64,000 nt of DNA, from positions 231,868-295,867 of the forward strand of contig JXTB01000516.1 in NCBI GenBank assembly GCA_002914805.1, in the 5' to 3' direction. Both the position numbers and the translations under genes were made by a program. This document shows positions 34,606 to 47,588 of the stretch, piece after piece. The notes under the pieces are model-generated. The model had not been told where the DNA came from. It was given only the letters and a program-made list of their open reading frames with translations, and ran no database searches. Origin of the DNA: Parasponia andersonii (Eukaryota; Streptophyta; Magnoliopsida; Rosales; Cannabaceae). Within the stretch, counting starts at the first letter, position 1; each line of letters opens with the position of its first letter.

Positions 34606-37342
34606 AGTGTCAGATCAAAAATAAAAAATCAAATAACGTTATATGAGTTCTCAACAAAAGTGGAGGGGTAGTAGGGTATTTTGTCCCTAAAAATTTGATG
34701 TCTTAACTTAGAAGCATACAAAAAGTACTCAAACATTACGAAGAAACGAGAGACTTATTCAAATACATAAATTGAACTGAAAAAGGACAATTATATTCTC
34801 CCCTACCAAAGAATTATAGGCATGTAGTGACAAACTAAAAATCTTGAAATTTTTCTTCTCTAATTTCTTCGGATTCTTTTGAGAGAAAATCTTGTGATTT
34901 GGAAGTTCGTGTTTGAAAAGATTAATCGCAAATATTCATATAGAGATAATTGCAAAAAAAAATATCTTGAAGTAGGATATTTCTGTAATTTTAATAATAT
35001 TTTTTGGCTTATACAAAATTATATGTCTATATTTCAAAACTTTGCAAATTTGTACCTTCTGTGTATAAATAGGGCACTTTGTACTAACTATTTTAAGTTT
35101 TTTCAATAAATATTTTATGTAAGTCAGCAGAAATAAAATATCTTCGATTCAAATTCCGTATTTAATAAAAAAAAAATATTCGTCAATTTATATGCAAAAT
35201 GTATATATTTGAAAAAATTTGAAATATGGAGATATAATTTTACATGGACCAAAAGATTAGATTAAATTTACAGAAAGACTACGCTTGAGGATGTTGTTTT
35301 GCAAATAACCCTACTCATTTATCAACCATAATTCTGGCGTTAGTGAAGAAAAAAAAAAAAAAAAAAAGATGCAAAACATGTGCAATAGGAGAATTCTTTA
35401 ATGGGAAATACACTACATTTCCAAGCCGTAGGCGTAGGATTAATTAGATTCCGTTATTGTGTTTGATTTTGATAATACTAAAATAATATAATAGTTAAAA
35501 ATGTGCGCTACTAATAGGTGCTTGACTGTCAAATGTCACTGGATGTTAGGAGGGAGAGGGGGGGGGGGGGGGGAAAGCGTTACTTTACTTGAGAAAAAAT
35601 ATCTCATCATATATGTACAATTTTTATTCATTTTCTCGAAAATTTACATTATGAAATGGCCTATCTTTAGCACAAACTTCAAGTCTTCCAACTATGTATC
35701 AATCCCTTGAATTATCAACATTTAGGAACAGTCACCATCTGATGATGCTCATCTACTTGTCCGTACTTGAACTCTTATGGCACTTCCATTATCCATAACA
35801 GTTGCATGAGGGGTTTCAGGTTCGTGTGGGTTGTGTCTCTATTATAGGCTAAAACTTTGCTAGGTAGTCTCTCCATTAAGCAGTTTACTAGAGTTTTCAA
35901 TCTTGGGCCTAATTTATTGAAAGATATGGCTTATCAATTTGATCAAAATCCACCATTGTTGGCAATTAGATATGGGAGAAAAGATGGTGAGGAAAGTGTA
36001 GAAGAGTCCAATTACTATTGCGAAGCAAGGTTTAAGTTCTTTGATCGATTTCAAATGGCTTGTAAGGGAAACTACGAACTAGAACACACTTCTCTATGCA
36101 AACATTCTCATATCCCACTCTCAAAAGGTACGATTAATGTACACATTTCTTGAACTTGCATGAGAAATTGTTTATGAAATTATGTCTCTTCAAGCTAATT
36201 AAATGAACTCTTAAACATAGTCTACTCATTATTATATTATTTTGGTTTGGTTTTTGTTTCTGTATTCACATGTGATCTCATCTTGTTAAGAAATATACGT
36301 TTCCTCTACAATTGGTTCCCTTAACCTTTACTACTTTGATTCATATGTTTTTATTTACTTTTTAATGTCTACACTGACTTTACACCAAAAATAAATCTAC
36401 CGAAAAGCACCTAACACGTGTATCCTACTAGGACACCAAAGCATAAATCTCTTGGGAACCATGATTTCATAACAAGGACCATCATTTTTTACAGTGAATG
36501 CATGTTTGACTTCTATCATTGGTGATGGTGATGGTGATGGGCACGCTCATGATTAAGCTTAATTTGCATCATCAGATAATAATTATTCTTGATATTAATA
36601 CCCTTTGGGGAAATAATGTATTAATTAAAAAAGTCACAAGTACATGTTTGTACACATATATATATGCATATAATTGGTCTTACTTTTCATTGCCCCATGT
36701 GAAGTGGGTCCTGTATATTAGTCAAGGTCACAAAAATAGACCTATAGTGAGGTAGTATTTGGCATTTAGCGACCACACACTCCAGAATTTGATGACATGG
36801 AGAACAAAATTGGGTAAGGTTTTATCTAATTTTTTCTTCCCCGACAACACCCCATTTTCCTAATGAAAGCGTGTTTGTATTAGCTCGACTTTTTCTTTAA
36901 GGGAATTTGTCACTGTCACCGCACCTAGTTTTATGAATTTAACTTTGTATAAAAAAACCTATAATCAAATCAAAACTGAGATCCGACCCACCTACTTATG
37001 GTCCAACTTCCTCTTTAATTCTATTCTTTTTGTATTTTTCTCCCCTAATTATGCTTTAATATTTTGGCTTGATATTCTAGAATTATTCCTTTTATTACTG
37101 TTATTATTGTCATGATGAGAGTGTAGAAGAGTTTGATGAATTGTTTGAATTAGTAATTTAAGAGTTTTAAATACATAGATTAGAGACATTAGACAACTAT
37201 ATAATCTAAATAAGATACTCTTTACCAAGATCTTTTGGATTTAGCCTGTTTGATTAATGCACCTCGACTCGATTACCTCTTATAATTTGTTTACTATTAT
37301 TATAATTTTTTTTTATTTTTCTAGTCTGCAAAGTAGCAGACA
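34606..37342. other. Intergenic region, no supported gene
   Basis: Contains a run of about 17 G near 35556-35574, a GGTGAT repeat near 36519-36540 and A-rich tracts. An open frame of 98 codons (35857-36153) has a protein-like composition, but I do not recognise it and it shows no splice context. Confidence 0.5.
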
Positions 37343-38171
37343 GGACGGAGCCAAAATTTTTTATTAGGGCTGGGCTGTAATTAAAAACAATAATAAGTAT
37401 TATAATTTATTTGTAGCATTTTTATTGTTTGAAAATGTTTCACAAAAAATTCATTATTAGTATCATTAAATATGTCATTTTTAATATAAACAAACTAATT
37501 ATCATTCGTCAATTGATAATACATTTTATTACTTAGCCGATTCTTTAAAAAAATTCATAGAATAAAATACTTTTTTCCATATTAGTAATAAGAATTGGTA
37601 AAATTAATGCTAATATCATAAGTCGATAAACGAGATGTTAAATATTATGTCTTATTACTTCAATCATTTTCTATATAAGATCACCGATATTTTTCAATCC
37701 ATTAAATTTCTCACTGAAATACATATTAATTATATATATATATATATATATATATCATGTTGATGATTAAGCTTCATAAGTTCTATAGTAAAAAAAATTA
37801 TTTGGATAATACTCACATTTTCTTGTCAAAAGCTAAAAATATATCATAGGGACACAATTATACTATACAAAGAAGCAAGTTTAAAAAGCATATATTTTCT
37901 TTATTGAATTTATTTAAAATCAATTAAAATAAAATAATGAGTTATATTAATTCTGAAATGGGTATAGACTTTTTTTATTAACCAACGAAACAAACTTTTA
38001 ATTATAGACTTACGAGCTTTTATTGTATTTTTAAAATTATTTATTATACTTAATTATTTTTTTCAAATTTTTTTAACAGTTATATTAAAAATTTTAACAA
38101 ATTTAATAAATATAGAAAAAAAAATTAAAATTGAGGGTGCTTCAGCCCCCGCGAGCATGCTGGCTCCGTCC
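37343..38171. mobile_element. TIR element with GGACGGAGCC termini
   Basis: A perfect 10-bp inverted repeat GGACGGAGCC / GGCTCCGTCC bounds 829 bp, and both ends then continue into a GGGCTG-containing segment. The interior is very AT-rich and holds a TA run at 37733-37755. No coding capacity. The superfamily is not certain; the target duplication was not identified. Confidence 0.5.
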
Positions 38172-38386
38172 ATGGTATTAGGTAATCATCCAATATTAGA
38201 AAACCCATATGCAACAGAAACTTATGTCACACCTGAATACATTGTGCCATTTGTCCCTAACAACAGACACAGCCAGGAACTACCAACATGTCACTCTACT
38301 CTCACAATGATTCTTTTTTAAAAAAATAAATAAATAAATAAAAAAGAAAGAATAGAAAAAAGCAATGATTATATATATATATATAT

Positions 38387-38594
38387 GGTTGCCAATATTT
38401 TTTTTCTATTTTTTTTTAGTCGTTGGATCACCATCTAATGATGATCCAATGGTTATAATGAAATGCATGAAAAGACGTGCACCATTAATGCTCTTTTTCT
38501 CTCTTATTTTTTTCAATAAAAAAATATACATACAAAATTTTTATTAGCCAAATTGATATCTATCTGTAGGTAAAAAAAAAATACTAGTGGTGCC
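38387..38594 (-). mobile_element. TA-associated MITE, copy C
   Basis: 208 bp, starting GGTTGCCAAT after a TA run and ending TAGTGGTGCC before another. The core is in the same orientation as copy A, with an internal hairpin having one mismatch in its arms. It lies about 340 bases upstream of the MTP8-like start codon, so it may be part of that promoter. Confidence 0.8.
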
Positions 38595-38629
<35 letters not shown>

Positions 38630-38934
38630 CAGCTATATAAGATTTTAAAGTCTTGTAGAGCCGGACATGTTTCATGCATATATATGAAAATAGCCAACAA
38701 GTTATGAGTTACTTCAGTCTTCTTTACCCAAATCATGTGACATTTCTTCCTCGTCTTTTCTTTCCTTTCTATTTCTCGTTTCAACAAGCATAAGAGGTCT
38801 CCCATTTGAGTTTTCATGGAGTTGTCTCTCTAGGATCATAGATAGGCGAGTTTGAAACTACTCAAAAAAAAAAAAACTAAAGAAAGAAAACACAAAACAC
38901 AAAACAAAAACAAAAAATTTGATTAGAGAGTAAA

Positions 38935-41678
38935 ATGGGTGGAGATTTAGATTATGTAAAAACCCCATTGTTGTTATCAAGTGATGAAGGTGAAAAACCC
39001 ACTGAGAATGGGGTGTTAATGAGAAAGAGTCAGTCTTTTACTTCTCTCAAGTGTGAGTTTTTCTCCAAATTGCCTGAAAAGGTTCGTTCTGGGCTTGATC
39101 CTGAGGCCCTTCTTAATCTTGACCTTACTAAAACCATTGGCTTAATAGAAGGTAACTCAGCATCTTTCTTCTCTGTCTTTTTCATTTTTACTTCTTTTTT
39201 TATCCTTTGTTATATATCTTACTTTTGGAGTCTGGAGACGTTTCATGTTAACATATATATTAATGCTTTTACTACTTTTTATGTGTTACTTCCAAATTGA
39301 TTTGTTTTTCTAATGATCCTTTTCTGTTAATTAGATTATCTTATACCAGTATTTAAGCATTTGTTGAGTATTCAAAATGTTGATGATACAAAGAGAAGTA
39401 TATTTCCTTCTAGTATTTTTCCAACTTCCAATCTTATATAGCTCTCCTTGATTTTTTTTTTTTTTTTTTCCTTCTTATCAGGGGAGAGAGAATATTATGA
39501 AAAGCAATTTGCAACTCTCAGATCCTTTGAGGAAGTTGACTCTCTACAGTCATCCCATGACAGTAATGGAGAGCAGGATCTACAAGAACAAGCCCAACAT
39601 GAGAGAGCAATGAACATTTCCAATTGGGCAAATATTTTCCTGCTAGCTTTCAAGGTTAGCACCCACATTTTCTTATGTGTAGATATTCTTTTGCTGACTT
39701 TTTATCCATTTTTCTAAGTATGCTAATGTAGTATTGGTGGGACTCTAGTATATTTTCAAGACATTAGTTACTTCTAACTACTTGTGCTGTTTATTTGGCT
39801 TAAGAAAATTTTAGTTTGAAAACAGAACAATATATCTATGTATGCTATGTATGGCAGATATATGCTACAGTAAAGAGTGGATCCATAGCCATTGCAGCAT
39901 CAACACTGGATTCTCTGCTAGATCTTATGGCCGGTGGTATACTTTGGTTCACGCACCTATCGATGAAGAACGTAAATATCTACAAGTTTCCTATAGGAAA
40001 ACTGAGAGTGCAACCAGTAGGAATTGTCATATTTGCAGCTGTCATGGCAACTCTTGGTAAGTTATAATCCTTAATGTTCTTCAAATTTGTGGGAAGCTTA
40101 AGTTATTTGCAAATCTGTAAAAATCGAAGCATACTTAGATTCTTCTTTTAGCTTTTCGAATGAGTCTGTTTTGCTTAGTTACTCTTGTACTGTTTTTTTG
40201 TTTATGAAATAAGCTAAGAAACAAAGACCAAAAAGACTTGCAAATTAGAGTTAGTAAGTTTCAATTAAATCTCAGCAGGTCTCTTAGATTGGTTGACGTG
40301 ATTATGTACTTAAGCTCCCTATTGTTATGTTCTCTTGTTTCACGTTATGAGATTGATGTCTTTATATAGGCTTCCAAGTGCTGATCCAGGCTTTACAACA
40401 ACTGATCCAAGACAAACCATCCGAGAAAATGACTTCAGAACAGTTGGTTTGGCTGTATGCAATCATGCTGACAGCTACTGGAGTAAAACTTATACTATGG
40501 ATTTACTGCAGAAGCTCGGGCAACGAAATTGTCCGTGCCTATGCAAAGGTCTTAATCCTACACAAAATTTGGAACCAAAATCATGTTATGGAATCTTTGA
40601 CATTTGGTTTTAGCCAGGTTCTCCTAATACAATGCTTTTAACTGATGACAATTTTAATAGGATCATTACTACGACGTGGTAACGAATGTGATCGGTTTGG
40701 TTGCTGCTGTTCTTGGTGACAAATTCTACTGGTGGATTGACCCAGTTGGTGCCATTATTCTTGCAGTCTATACTATAATGAATTGGTCTGGCACTGTGCT
40801 GGAAAATGCAGGTCTGCTCTCATAGCCTCATATAAGCTGAAACCTCACACAATCTCAAACTATAGAATTGTTAGAATGCCTAAATTGAAAACAGCAACAT
40901 TGAGCAATCTTATATTGGTAATTTCATTACAGCATACCTTATAATTTCATGTCACTTTGGTTAAAATCTTTCAATATACAGACAAGTAGTAGTTTAAACC
41001 CGAGAATTCTATCTTTCTCATGTACCGTCTCTTCTTAGTCCAATGGATTTTTATGCTCAAGTTACCATTTTCTTCTTCATGTAGTTTCTCTGGTTGGTCA
41101 ATCAGCTCCACCAGAAGTCTTGCAGAAACTAACTTACCTTGTTCTAAGGCATCACCGTCTAATAAGACGTGTCGACACAGTCCGCGCATATACCTTTGGA
41201 GTTCTGTATTTTGTAGAGGTAGGTTCATTTTTGGTCTTTGTATCTACCCAAGTACTTATAAAGATTTCCCTTGTCTCAAAAATCAAGAGGAGGTTAGATC
41301 AACTTCCATACTTTTCAGGCTGAAACACAAGGACCACAAACTACAAACTGTACTATTACTATCTTATTTTTGTTTTTTGTATTTTTTTTGAAGGGACTGT
41401 ACTACTAGTATCTTACTTCATCATAACGCACAACAGTTTTTTTTCTTCTCTTAAAAGTAATATTTCAGACAACTCGGATTTACGTTGCTAAAACTCAGGT
41501 CGACATTGAACTTCCGGAAGATTTGCCATTAATTGAAGCTCATGCAATTGGTGAGTCATTGCAAATAAAGATAGAAGAACTCCCTGAAGTAGAGAGGGCA
41601 TTTGTTCATCTTGACTATGAATGTGATCACAAGCCAGAGCACTCTGTTCTTGTTAGACTCCCCAATAATCAGCCTTAA
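38935..41678 (+). CDS. MTP8: MTP8-type manganese cation-diffusion-facilitator transporter
   Basis: Seven exons: 38935-39151, 39482-39654, 39858-40056, 40370-40548, 40661-40811, 41085-41218, 41499-41678. All introns are GT-AG and the total is 1233 bp, a 410-residue protein, the usual MTP8 length. The N-terminus [13 protein letters not shown] and [17 protein letters not shown] are MTP8-like. The Mn-CDF metal-site signature DxxxD occurs twice, as DSLLD (exon 3) and DHYYD (start of exon 5). The C-terminal cytosolic domain has [20 protein letters not shown] and [13 protein letters not shown]. Arabidopsis MTP8 is a tonoplast Mn/Fe transporter used in Mn detoxification and seed metal loading; the same role is inferred. 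Confidence 0.93.
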
Positions 41679-41867
41679 TATGAAACTGTTCATGGGAATT
41701 TACCATTATCTCTCTTTTTTTTTTTTTGGGATACTTAGCAGTATCATATAGAAGAAAAAGGTATCTTAGATAAGCCAGGATGCAGGATTGTATGGGACAA
41801 AAGTGGACTAAAGTACTTTTGATGTCTTTCAAGATGTTATCAAGATCAATGAAGTTTTGCCTTTAAA

Positions 41868-41873
41868 AATAAA
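41868..41873 (+). terminator. Likely polyadenylation signal of the MTP8-like gene
   Basis: AATAAA, about 190 bases after the stop codon. Confidence 0.5.
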
Positions 41874-41879
41874 GAAGTC

Positions 41880-42372
41880 TAAATTTCTGTTCACTTTCAC
41901 CGTTATTGTTAGTTATACCCTCTAAACTTTGTGGGATTCTCTTTGCAAACATTCAGTAGAAAGCTTTGATATTATCCAAATTTGACTCTCACAAATAATA
42001 CTTTGCCATGTTATCGATTACTTTTTTAATTGTTTAATATGAACATGATGTTATTCTCAAATTTCAACGGTTTTTTTTTTTTTGAAAGGAAATTTCGATG
42101 CTTTTAAGCAGTGACTCTCCATCTCTCTCTATTTATAGGCGATTTCTATCTTTATATATATATAAGTAGCAAAACAAATCTTTTAATTAACTAATTGGTG
42201 ACAATAATATCTTTCTTTATTAAAAAAAATTAACATTGTTAAAAATTGGATGGAAGATAAAGCGTATGACATGCAGTTAAAAAATAAAATAAAATAAAAT
42301 AAATTTTAAAAAAAAACTCTCAGATTTGCACGCAAGTTTCTAGGGTTTGAAAATACTGCTTACTTTTTTGGG
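41880..42372. other. AT-rich spacer, no gene seen
   Basis: Short TA run near 42157-42168 and an AAAAT repeat near 42283-42300. Confidence 0.5.
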
Positions 42373-42860
42373 GGATTTTGGCGTGTTTGATTCCTATGTT
42401 ATTCGTAAATTGGCAAAATAATCCCTGAATTATTTTTTTTGGCAATTAATTTTTTTTATTTGTTGATGTTAAAGTTTTTATAAAATTAAACATATTTAAG
42501 TGAAAGAAATTAGTGTTTCATTAACAATAATTAGTTTGGAAGGAAAACTGAAAGAAATTTTAAGAGAAATTTTAAAATTTTGAAATTTTGAAATTTTTTA
42601 TATTATGTTATTAATTGTAATTAATTTTTAGTTATTTTCTTTCCAAATATAACTAGTGCTAGCAAAATATTGATTTTGACCTTCAAAAATCTTATATGTG
42701 ATTTAAAAATGCTCAATTCCATCCAATATTTTAACAATTACTTACAAAAGGACTTAACTGCCAATATTTTTAAAATTTAGGAAATTAATTGCCAAAAAAA
42801 TTAACTTAAGGACCATTTTACCAATCTCGAATAATATAAAGGTCATTCATACCAAAAACC
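42373..42860. mobile_element. Long-TIR, Mutator-like non-autonomous element
   Basis: The ends are inverted copies over about 90 bases: left GATTTTGGCGTGTTTGATTC...TTGGCAAAAT...TTTTTTTTGGCAATTAA, right (inverted) GGTTTTTGGTATGAATGACC...TTGGTAAAATGGTCC...TTTTTTTGGCAATTAA. Length about 488 bp. No protein. The target duplication is unclear because of T-rich flanks. Confidence 0.55.
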
Positions 42861-44110
42861 TTTTTTTTGTACATATTCTCAAATTAAAAAAATATATATT
42901 TTTGTCACTAATTAGTTAATTCAGAGATTTTTTATGCACATTTATTATGGCCATTTTTTAAAGAAATTAAGGGCATTTAGTGCCACAAACCTTAAGTTTA
43001 ATAAAGAATAGCAACTCCAATTTTTTTAGGGAACATAGAAGAACAAATACAAACATAAAAAAATTAGTATATTTCGAAGTATAATGCTACGTATCTCAAA
43101 TCGTTTACCAAATTTTTAATACTAATATGTATGGGATACCTAACATTATCCTATTTGAATCCCAAAAATGAGTTCATCTATTTTTTTTAAACAAAACATT
43201 ATTAAAATACGTTAGTATGCAGGGGTAAAATTTTCTTTTTTTTAGAATTAAAAATGATTAAAATAATTTGATGTGTAGGGTGAGTCTTTGTCAAGAATGT
43301 AAAAGATTTGGGGAAAAAAAATGATGTGGTGATTTTCAAAATTAGCGTGAAATAGAAATTATTTGATTAATTTTTATTAATGATTAATTTTAGAATAAGG
43401 AATATGTAAAATGTGTGTTATGAAAGTATATAGTTTTAAAATTTTTAAAAATGATCTCCTTAAAAGACAATGGGGATAGAAAAACCGATAAAGAATAATA
43501 GGGATTAGGGAAGAAAAAGAAGGTTTAGTTGAACCAACAAACTCAGAGTTTAGACACAAATTAACAAAAGCATCAAAACATAAATATAAGTGCAATGTCA
43601 ATTAAAGTGTACTGTCTATAAATAAAATATAGAACCAAATGATGATAATAAACAATATGTATCTTGAGTGGTGAGATGAGTAGAAAGATCAGGCTGATCA
43701 ACGAGGGTATATTAGTAATTCAATAGGGAAATGGTCATAAAGGTTAAAACTTTATAAAGAAAAGGTATATTCATTAAATTGAATCGTGCCCTTAAAAAGC
43801 GTCTTATAGCAAAAGTTTAAGCTATTTTTGGGTCCGATTGGTATTGTTGTAATGTAGTCATGTGGCAGCCCTTTGTGATTGTGCTGTGAGAAAAAAAAAA
43901 AAAAAGTCTAGATATTTAATAAATTTATTTATCAAATTACTATACTATTTAAAAAGTTACATCTAAGTATTTAATAAATTATAAATTATATATTTTATAT
44001 AATGAAATTTTATGAAATTTATATTATGACAGTATAATCAATTTTGTAAAAGCAAGCAACTCTTACTATGCTTGTTAAATTTTGCTTATAATAATAGTTA
44101 CGCAGCAGCG
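42861..44110. other. AT-rich spacer, no gene seen
   Basis: No feature beyond poly-A tracts. Confidence 0.5.
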
Positions 44111-44669
44111 TTTAAAATAGAACAAATTATATTTTTAGTTCCTAAATTATTGCTTATATAGAGTTTTGCCTCCTAAATTATTTCTCTCTATAAAAATATC
44201 CCTTAAACTATTAGATTATGGGGAAAAAAAATACTCTTTCTGTTATCTTTCGTGACGGAATGGTGATGCGTCTTCCTATTTAGAATGTTGAAGAAAATTT
44301 TGTAACAAATTCTTTGCAAATAAAAGACAATAATGTGGACAGAAGGGGCTAGGATTTAGCTTTAATAAATGTTAGGAACTAGTCTTTTTGAGAATAAGAC
44401 TACACTGTGAGAGAATAAATAGAAAAATTTGACGCCCAATCTAAAGGTATATAGGTGAAGATATTAAATATGATAAAAGTTTCAACTAATCTTATTTTGG
44501 GGTGACATATCATAATTCCATCTGAGCTATGAATGAAAGATAACAAAAGATGAATTTTTTACACAAATGAATAGTTTATGGGAAAATTCTTAGAAAGAGA
44601 AATAGTTTAAAGGACAAAACTATGTATAGATGATAATTCAAGGGGTAAAGATGCAATTTGTATTTTAAA
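44111..44669. mobile_element. Long-TIR, Mutator-like non-autonomous element
   Basis: Inverted ends of about 80 bases: left TTTAAAATAGAACAAATTAT, then TAGAGTTTTGCCTCCTAAAT and TATTTCTCTCT; right (inverted) TTTTAAAATACAAATTGCAT, then ATAGTTTTGTCCTTTAAACT and ATTTCTCTTTC. The interior has no coding frame. Confidence 0.55.
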
Positions 44670-44920
44670 ATATATTGACCAATAGCAAGAACTTACCAAA
44701 CACTCTTCTCCTTTAGCAACATCCAAAATCGATCTCAAATAGGGTAAATATCTATTTTCTAAAAGTTTATACTAAAATGACCAGTATATTAGTATACATA
44801 TATGAAGTGTAAACTATGATATACCTATGTAAAGCTAATATGCTCAATACACAAATTAAACTTGATACATAAAAAAATAAAAAAATAAAGAGGAAAATGC
44901 GTAAAATGACTAGTATATCT

Positions 44921-45378
44921 AGGGACAGAGCCACTTACTAACATGTGGGGGCTTGGGCTTAAGCCCTCACTCACTCTTATATTTACTTTTAAATTATATA
45001 TATATATATATATATATGGCACTAATCCAGTAAGTATTTATTTACCTATATATAGGTATCATTTTGATCGATGAAAATTTATTATACATATTTTTTATAG
45101 TAAAAAATAAGACAAAGAAATAATATTAATGATGCACATCTTTTCATGTACCTCATTATAGCCGTTGGATCATTTTTAGATGATGTTCCAATAAAAAAAA
45201 AAAACCTACACATTCGTTAAAAAAATATCTACTAGATTGGCAACCATATATATAGTATTTTAGCTTACATTTCATGCAATGCCCCTACTAAAAAAATTGA
45301 AAATTATATAATAGCTCCTATAAAATAGATAAAATATAATTCTAGCCCCAAATAGATAAAATTGCTAACTCTGTCCCT
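44921..45378. mobile_element. TIR element with AGGGACAGAG termini, carrying MITE copy D
   Basis: The left end AGGGACAGAGCC and the inverted right end AGGGACAGAGTT match over 10 bases. The left subterminal region has a GGGGGCTTGGGCTTAAGCCC segment, reminiscent of the element at 37343-38171. Copy D of the TA-associated MITE is inserted in it, so this element is older than that insertion. Confidence 0.5.
45018..45245 (+). mobile_element. TA-associated MITE, copy D
   Basis: 228 bp from GGCACTAATCCAGTAAG to AGATTGGCAACC, with TA runs on both sides. Core orientation as in copy B. The internal hairpin arms are eroded. Confidence 0.8.
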
Positions 45379-45388
45379 AAGAGTATCA

Positions 45389-45430
<42 letters not shown>

Positions 45431-47588
45431 GTGTAAACCATGATATATCCATATAAAAGTTAATGTACTTAGTATATAAACTAAAGTTAGTACATAATTA
45501 TTGAAAAAAAAAAAAAAGGAGAAAGGAGGAAGAAGTGTTTAATAAGTTCTTACTTTTAATCCATAGATTTTAAACTAAAACTAATAAATAAGAAGATATA
45601 TAAACTGACTTGGCTATTTATTCATTTGGCTATGAAAAGTGAAAAAAAATAAAAAAAAATAAAAAAAAAAAGACATTTATTAAAAGGAAGCTTAACAAAA
45701 AGACATGCTTTAATTTGCCCCTTGCATTCTTGTACAAGTCCACTGAAAGGGTGACATCTTCTTCTCCAAATGAAGGAAGGGCTCCTACGAGCCTCTTGTC
45801 TTTCCATTGCTGAGGCTAGATTCCTCTCTCTTCTATGATATGCATGTTGTTCGAAACTTTTTATCTCTGAAACTATCAAAATTGATCTTTCTTTCTGTAT
45901 GCATATTATTCAACCCATGTATGCTTATGTCAGCCTTTTTGTGACTAATTCTATATGTTCTGATTTTTTTTTTCTTTTATATGTAATTTGAAGGCAACAA
46001 TTTTAGTTACATGTAGCCTGAGGTTAATTTCATAAAATTGGGAATTCAACTTGCGTCAAAACTTTTTGTGTTATGAATGATGATGAAGGCTTAGGCGAAA
46101 TTGTCTTAATTCTTTATATTAAACCTTAAATATCCAAATTTATTTTTACCCTATATGGGACTATAAATAAGCTAGTAAATAAATTATATTTATAAAAAAT
46201 AATGTAACAAATACTAATGTTATGACAAAAATTAAGGCCAACCCAATCACTTTTCATAAGCGGATCATCCAATAGGGACATTCGAAAAAACAAACAGATA
46301 AACAAAACAGTTTCCCTAACTCATTAAAATATGCTTGTTCACTCGAATCTTTACTGGAGTTGTTTATATTCTCATACTAAAAATGAGAAACTTGTTAAGA
46401 GCTCCTTTTTGTAATTGAATCAAATTCTCTAGTTATTATTTTTATTAAATTTATTATATCTGGGTGGATATTTTTTTTATTAGACATATTTATTCTAATT
46501 ACAGTACTGACCTCCCAAAAAAAAATAATGAATACAAGACAATAATAATAAAAGATAAATATTATAATATTACTTAAATATCAATATTAATCAATAAATT
46601 AACGAAAAAAGAAAATAGAAAGACAGAATCTAGAAATTACCTTATGTCCAAGCAAACAAGTAATTCCATTAACATAGCTTCTTCTAATTTAACTTGTCTA
46701 GTAGTCCTTTTATTTATCTCTATTTTCTTTTTTTTTTTCTTTTTTTTTAATTTCATTTTGAATAAAAACTTTGAAAAAATAGGAACTATAAGAGAGAGAA
46801 TGCTTGAGAGATAGGAAAAAAAGTGGAGTATTTTATTTTATTTTTTTTTCTTTTCTATTTTGTGTTGTAAAATTGAAAATAAATAAATATATATTTATAC
46901 ATAAGTAAAGGGGAAAAAAATAGTTTGTAGATTCTAGAAAAAAAAAAAACTAACGTTAATGTAAAAAAATAAAAAAAAAATTAATCCTCTCCGAATTTTT
47001 AGGCAACTTATAACATGAATATGGAATTAATACAATAATTTATTTTGTAAATATCAATTATAAAAATATGTAAAGATGTATAGTCAGAGAATTCAATTCT
47101 TATTGAAACTTGAAAGGAAATATTTTATCGGACTTTTGAAATATAAAATTATTTAAAACAATAAGTACTATAATTCCAAGCTTATTATTATTATTATTAT
47201 TATTATTCTCTAATCTATTTGGTTAAAGCCTTTATTTATTTATTTATTTAAAAAAAAAAAAAGTGAAATACTAAAAACGGGTAAAAAATTATTCAAAACC
47301 CCTAGACTGCCTGTAGCTTTGCTTCGCCGCCATTGTTTGGGTTTCAGATAGAATGACACAGCAGTAAAGAGGATTCAAGTCTTTTGGGTTCACCATATGC
47401 ATAAAATATGTGGATTTAAAGTACCTGTGAGCTTAGCTATAGGTTTCAAATTCAATAGCTGGAACTAAACAAAGCTGGTATTAGAACACAACTCATAGTC
47501 CCCTCTTATCACTCTGCTGTTATTATTAGTTTAAGTTTTGGTTCATTTCTCATTCTGAGCCGAATACTCAAAACAAAACATTGTGCCA
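45379..47588. other. Intergenic, AT-rich; upstream region of the plastid-protein gene
   Basis: TA run at about 45391-45425 without a MITE, (TTA)n at about 47186-47209, many poly-A and poly-T tracts. An 85-codon open frame on the minus strand (45622-45879) is unrecognised. The last ~300 bases should hold the promoter and leader of the next gene; no clear TATA box was fixed. Confidence 0.5.

Noticed and set aside
35857..36153. 98-codon open frame with protein-like composition
   Set aside because: I do not recognise it; no splice sites or neighbouring exons support it, so it is not listed as a gene.
45622..45879. 85-codon minus-strand open frame
   Set aside because: Its end is low-complexity Phe from poly-A/T and the rest matches nothing I know.
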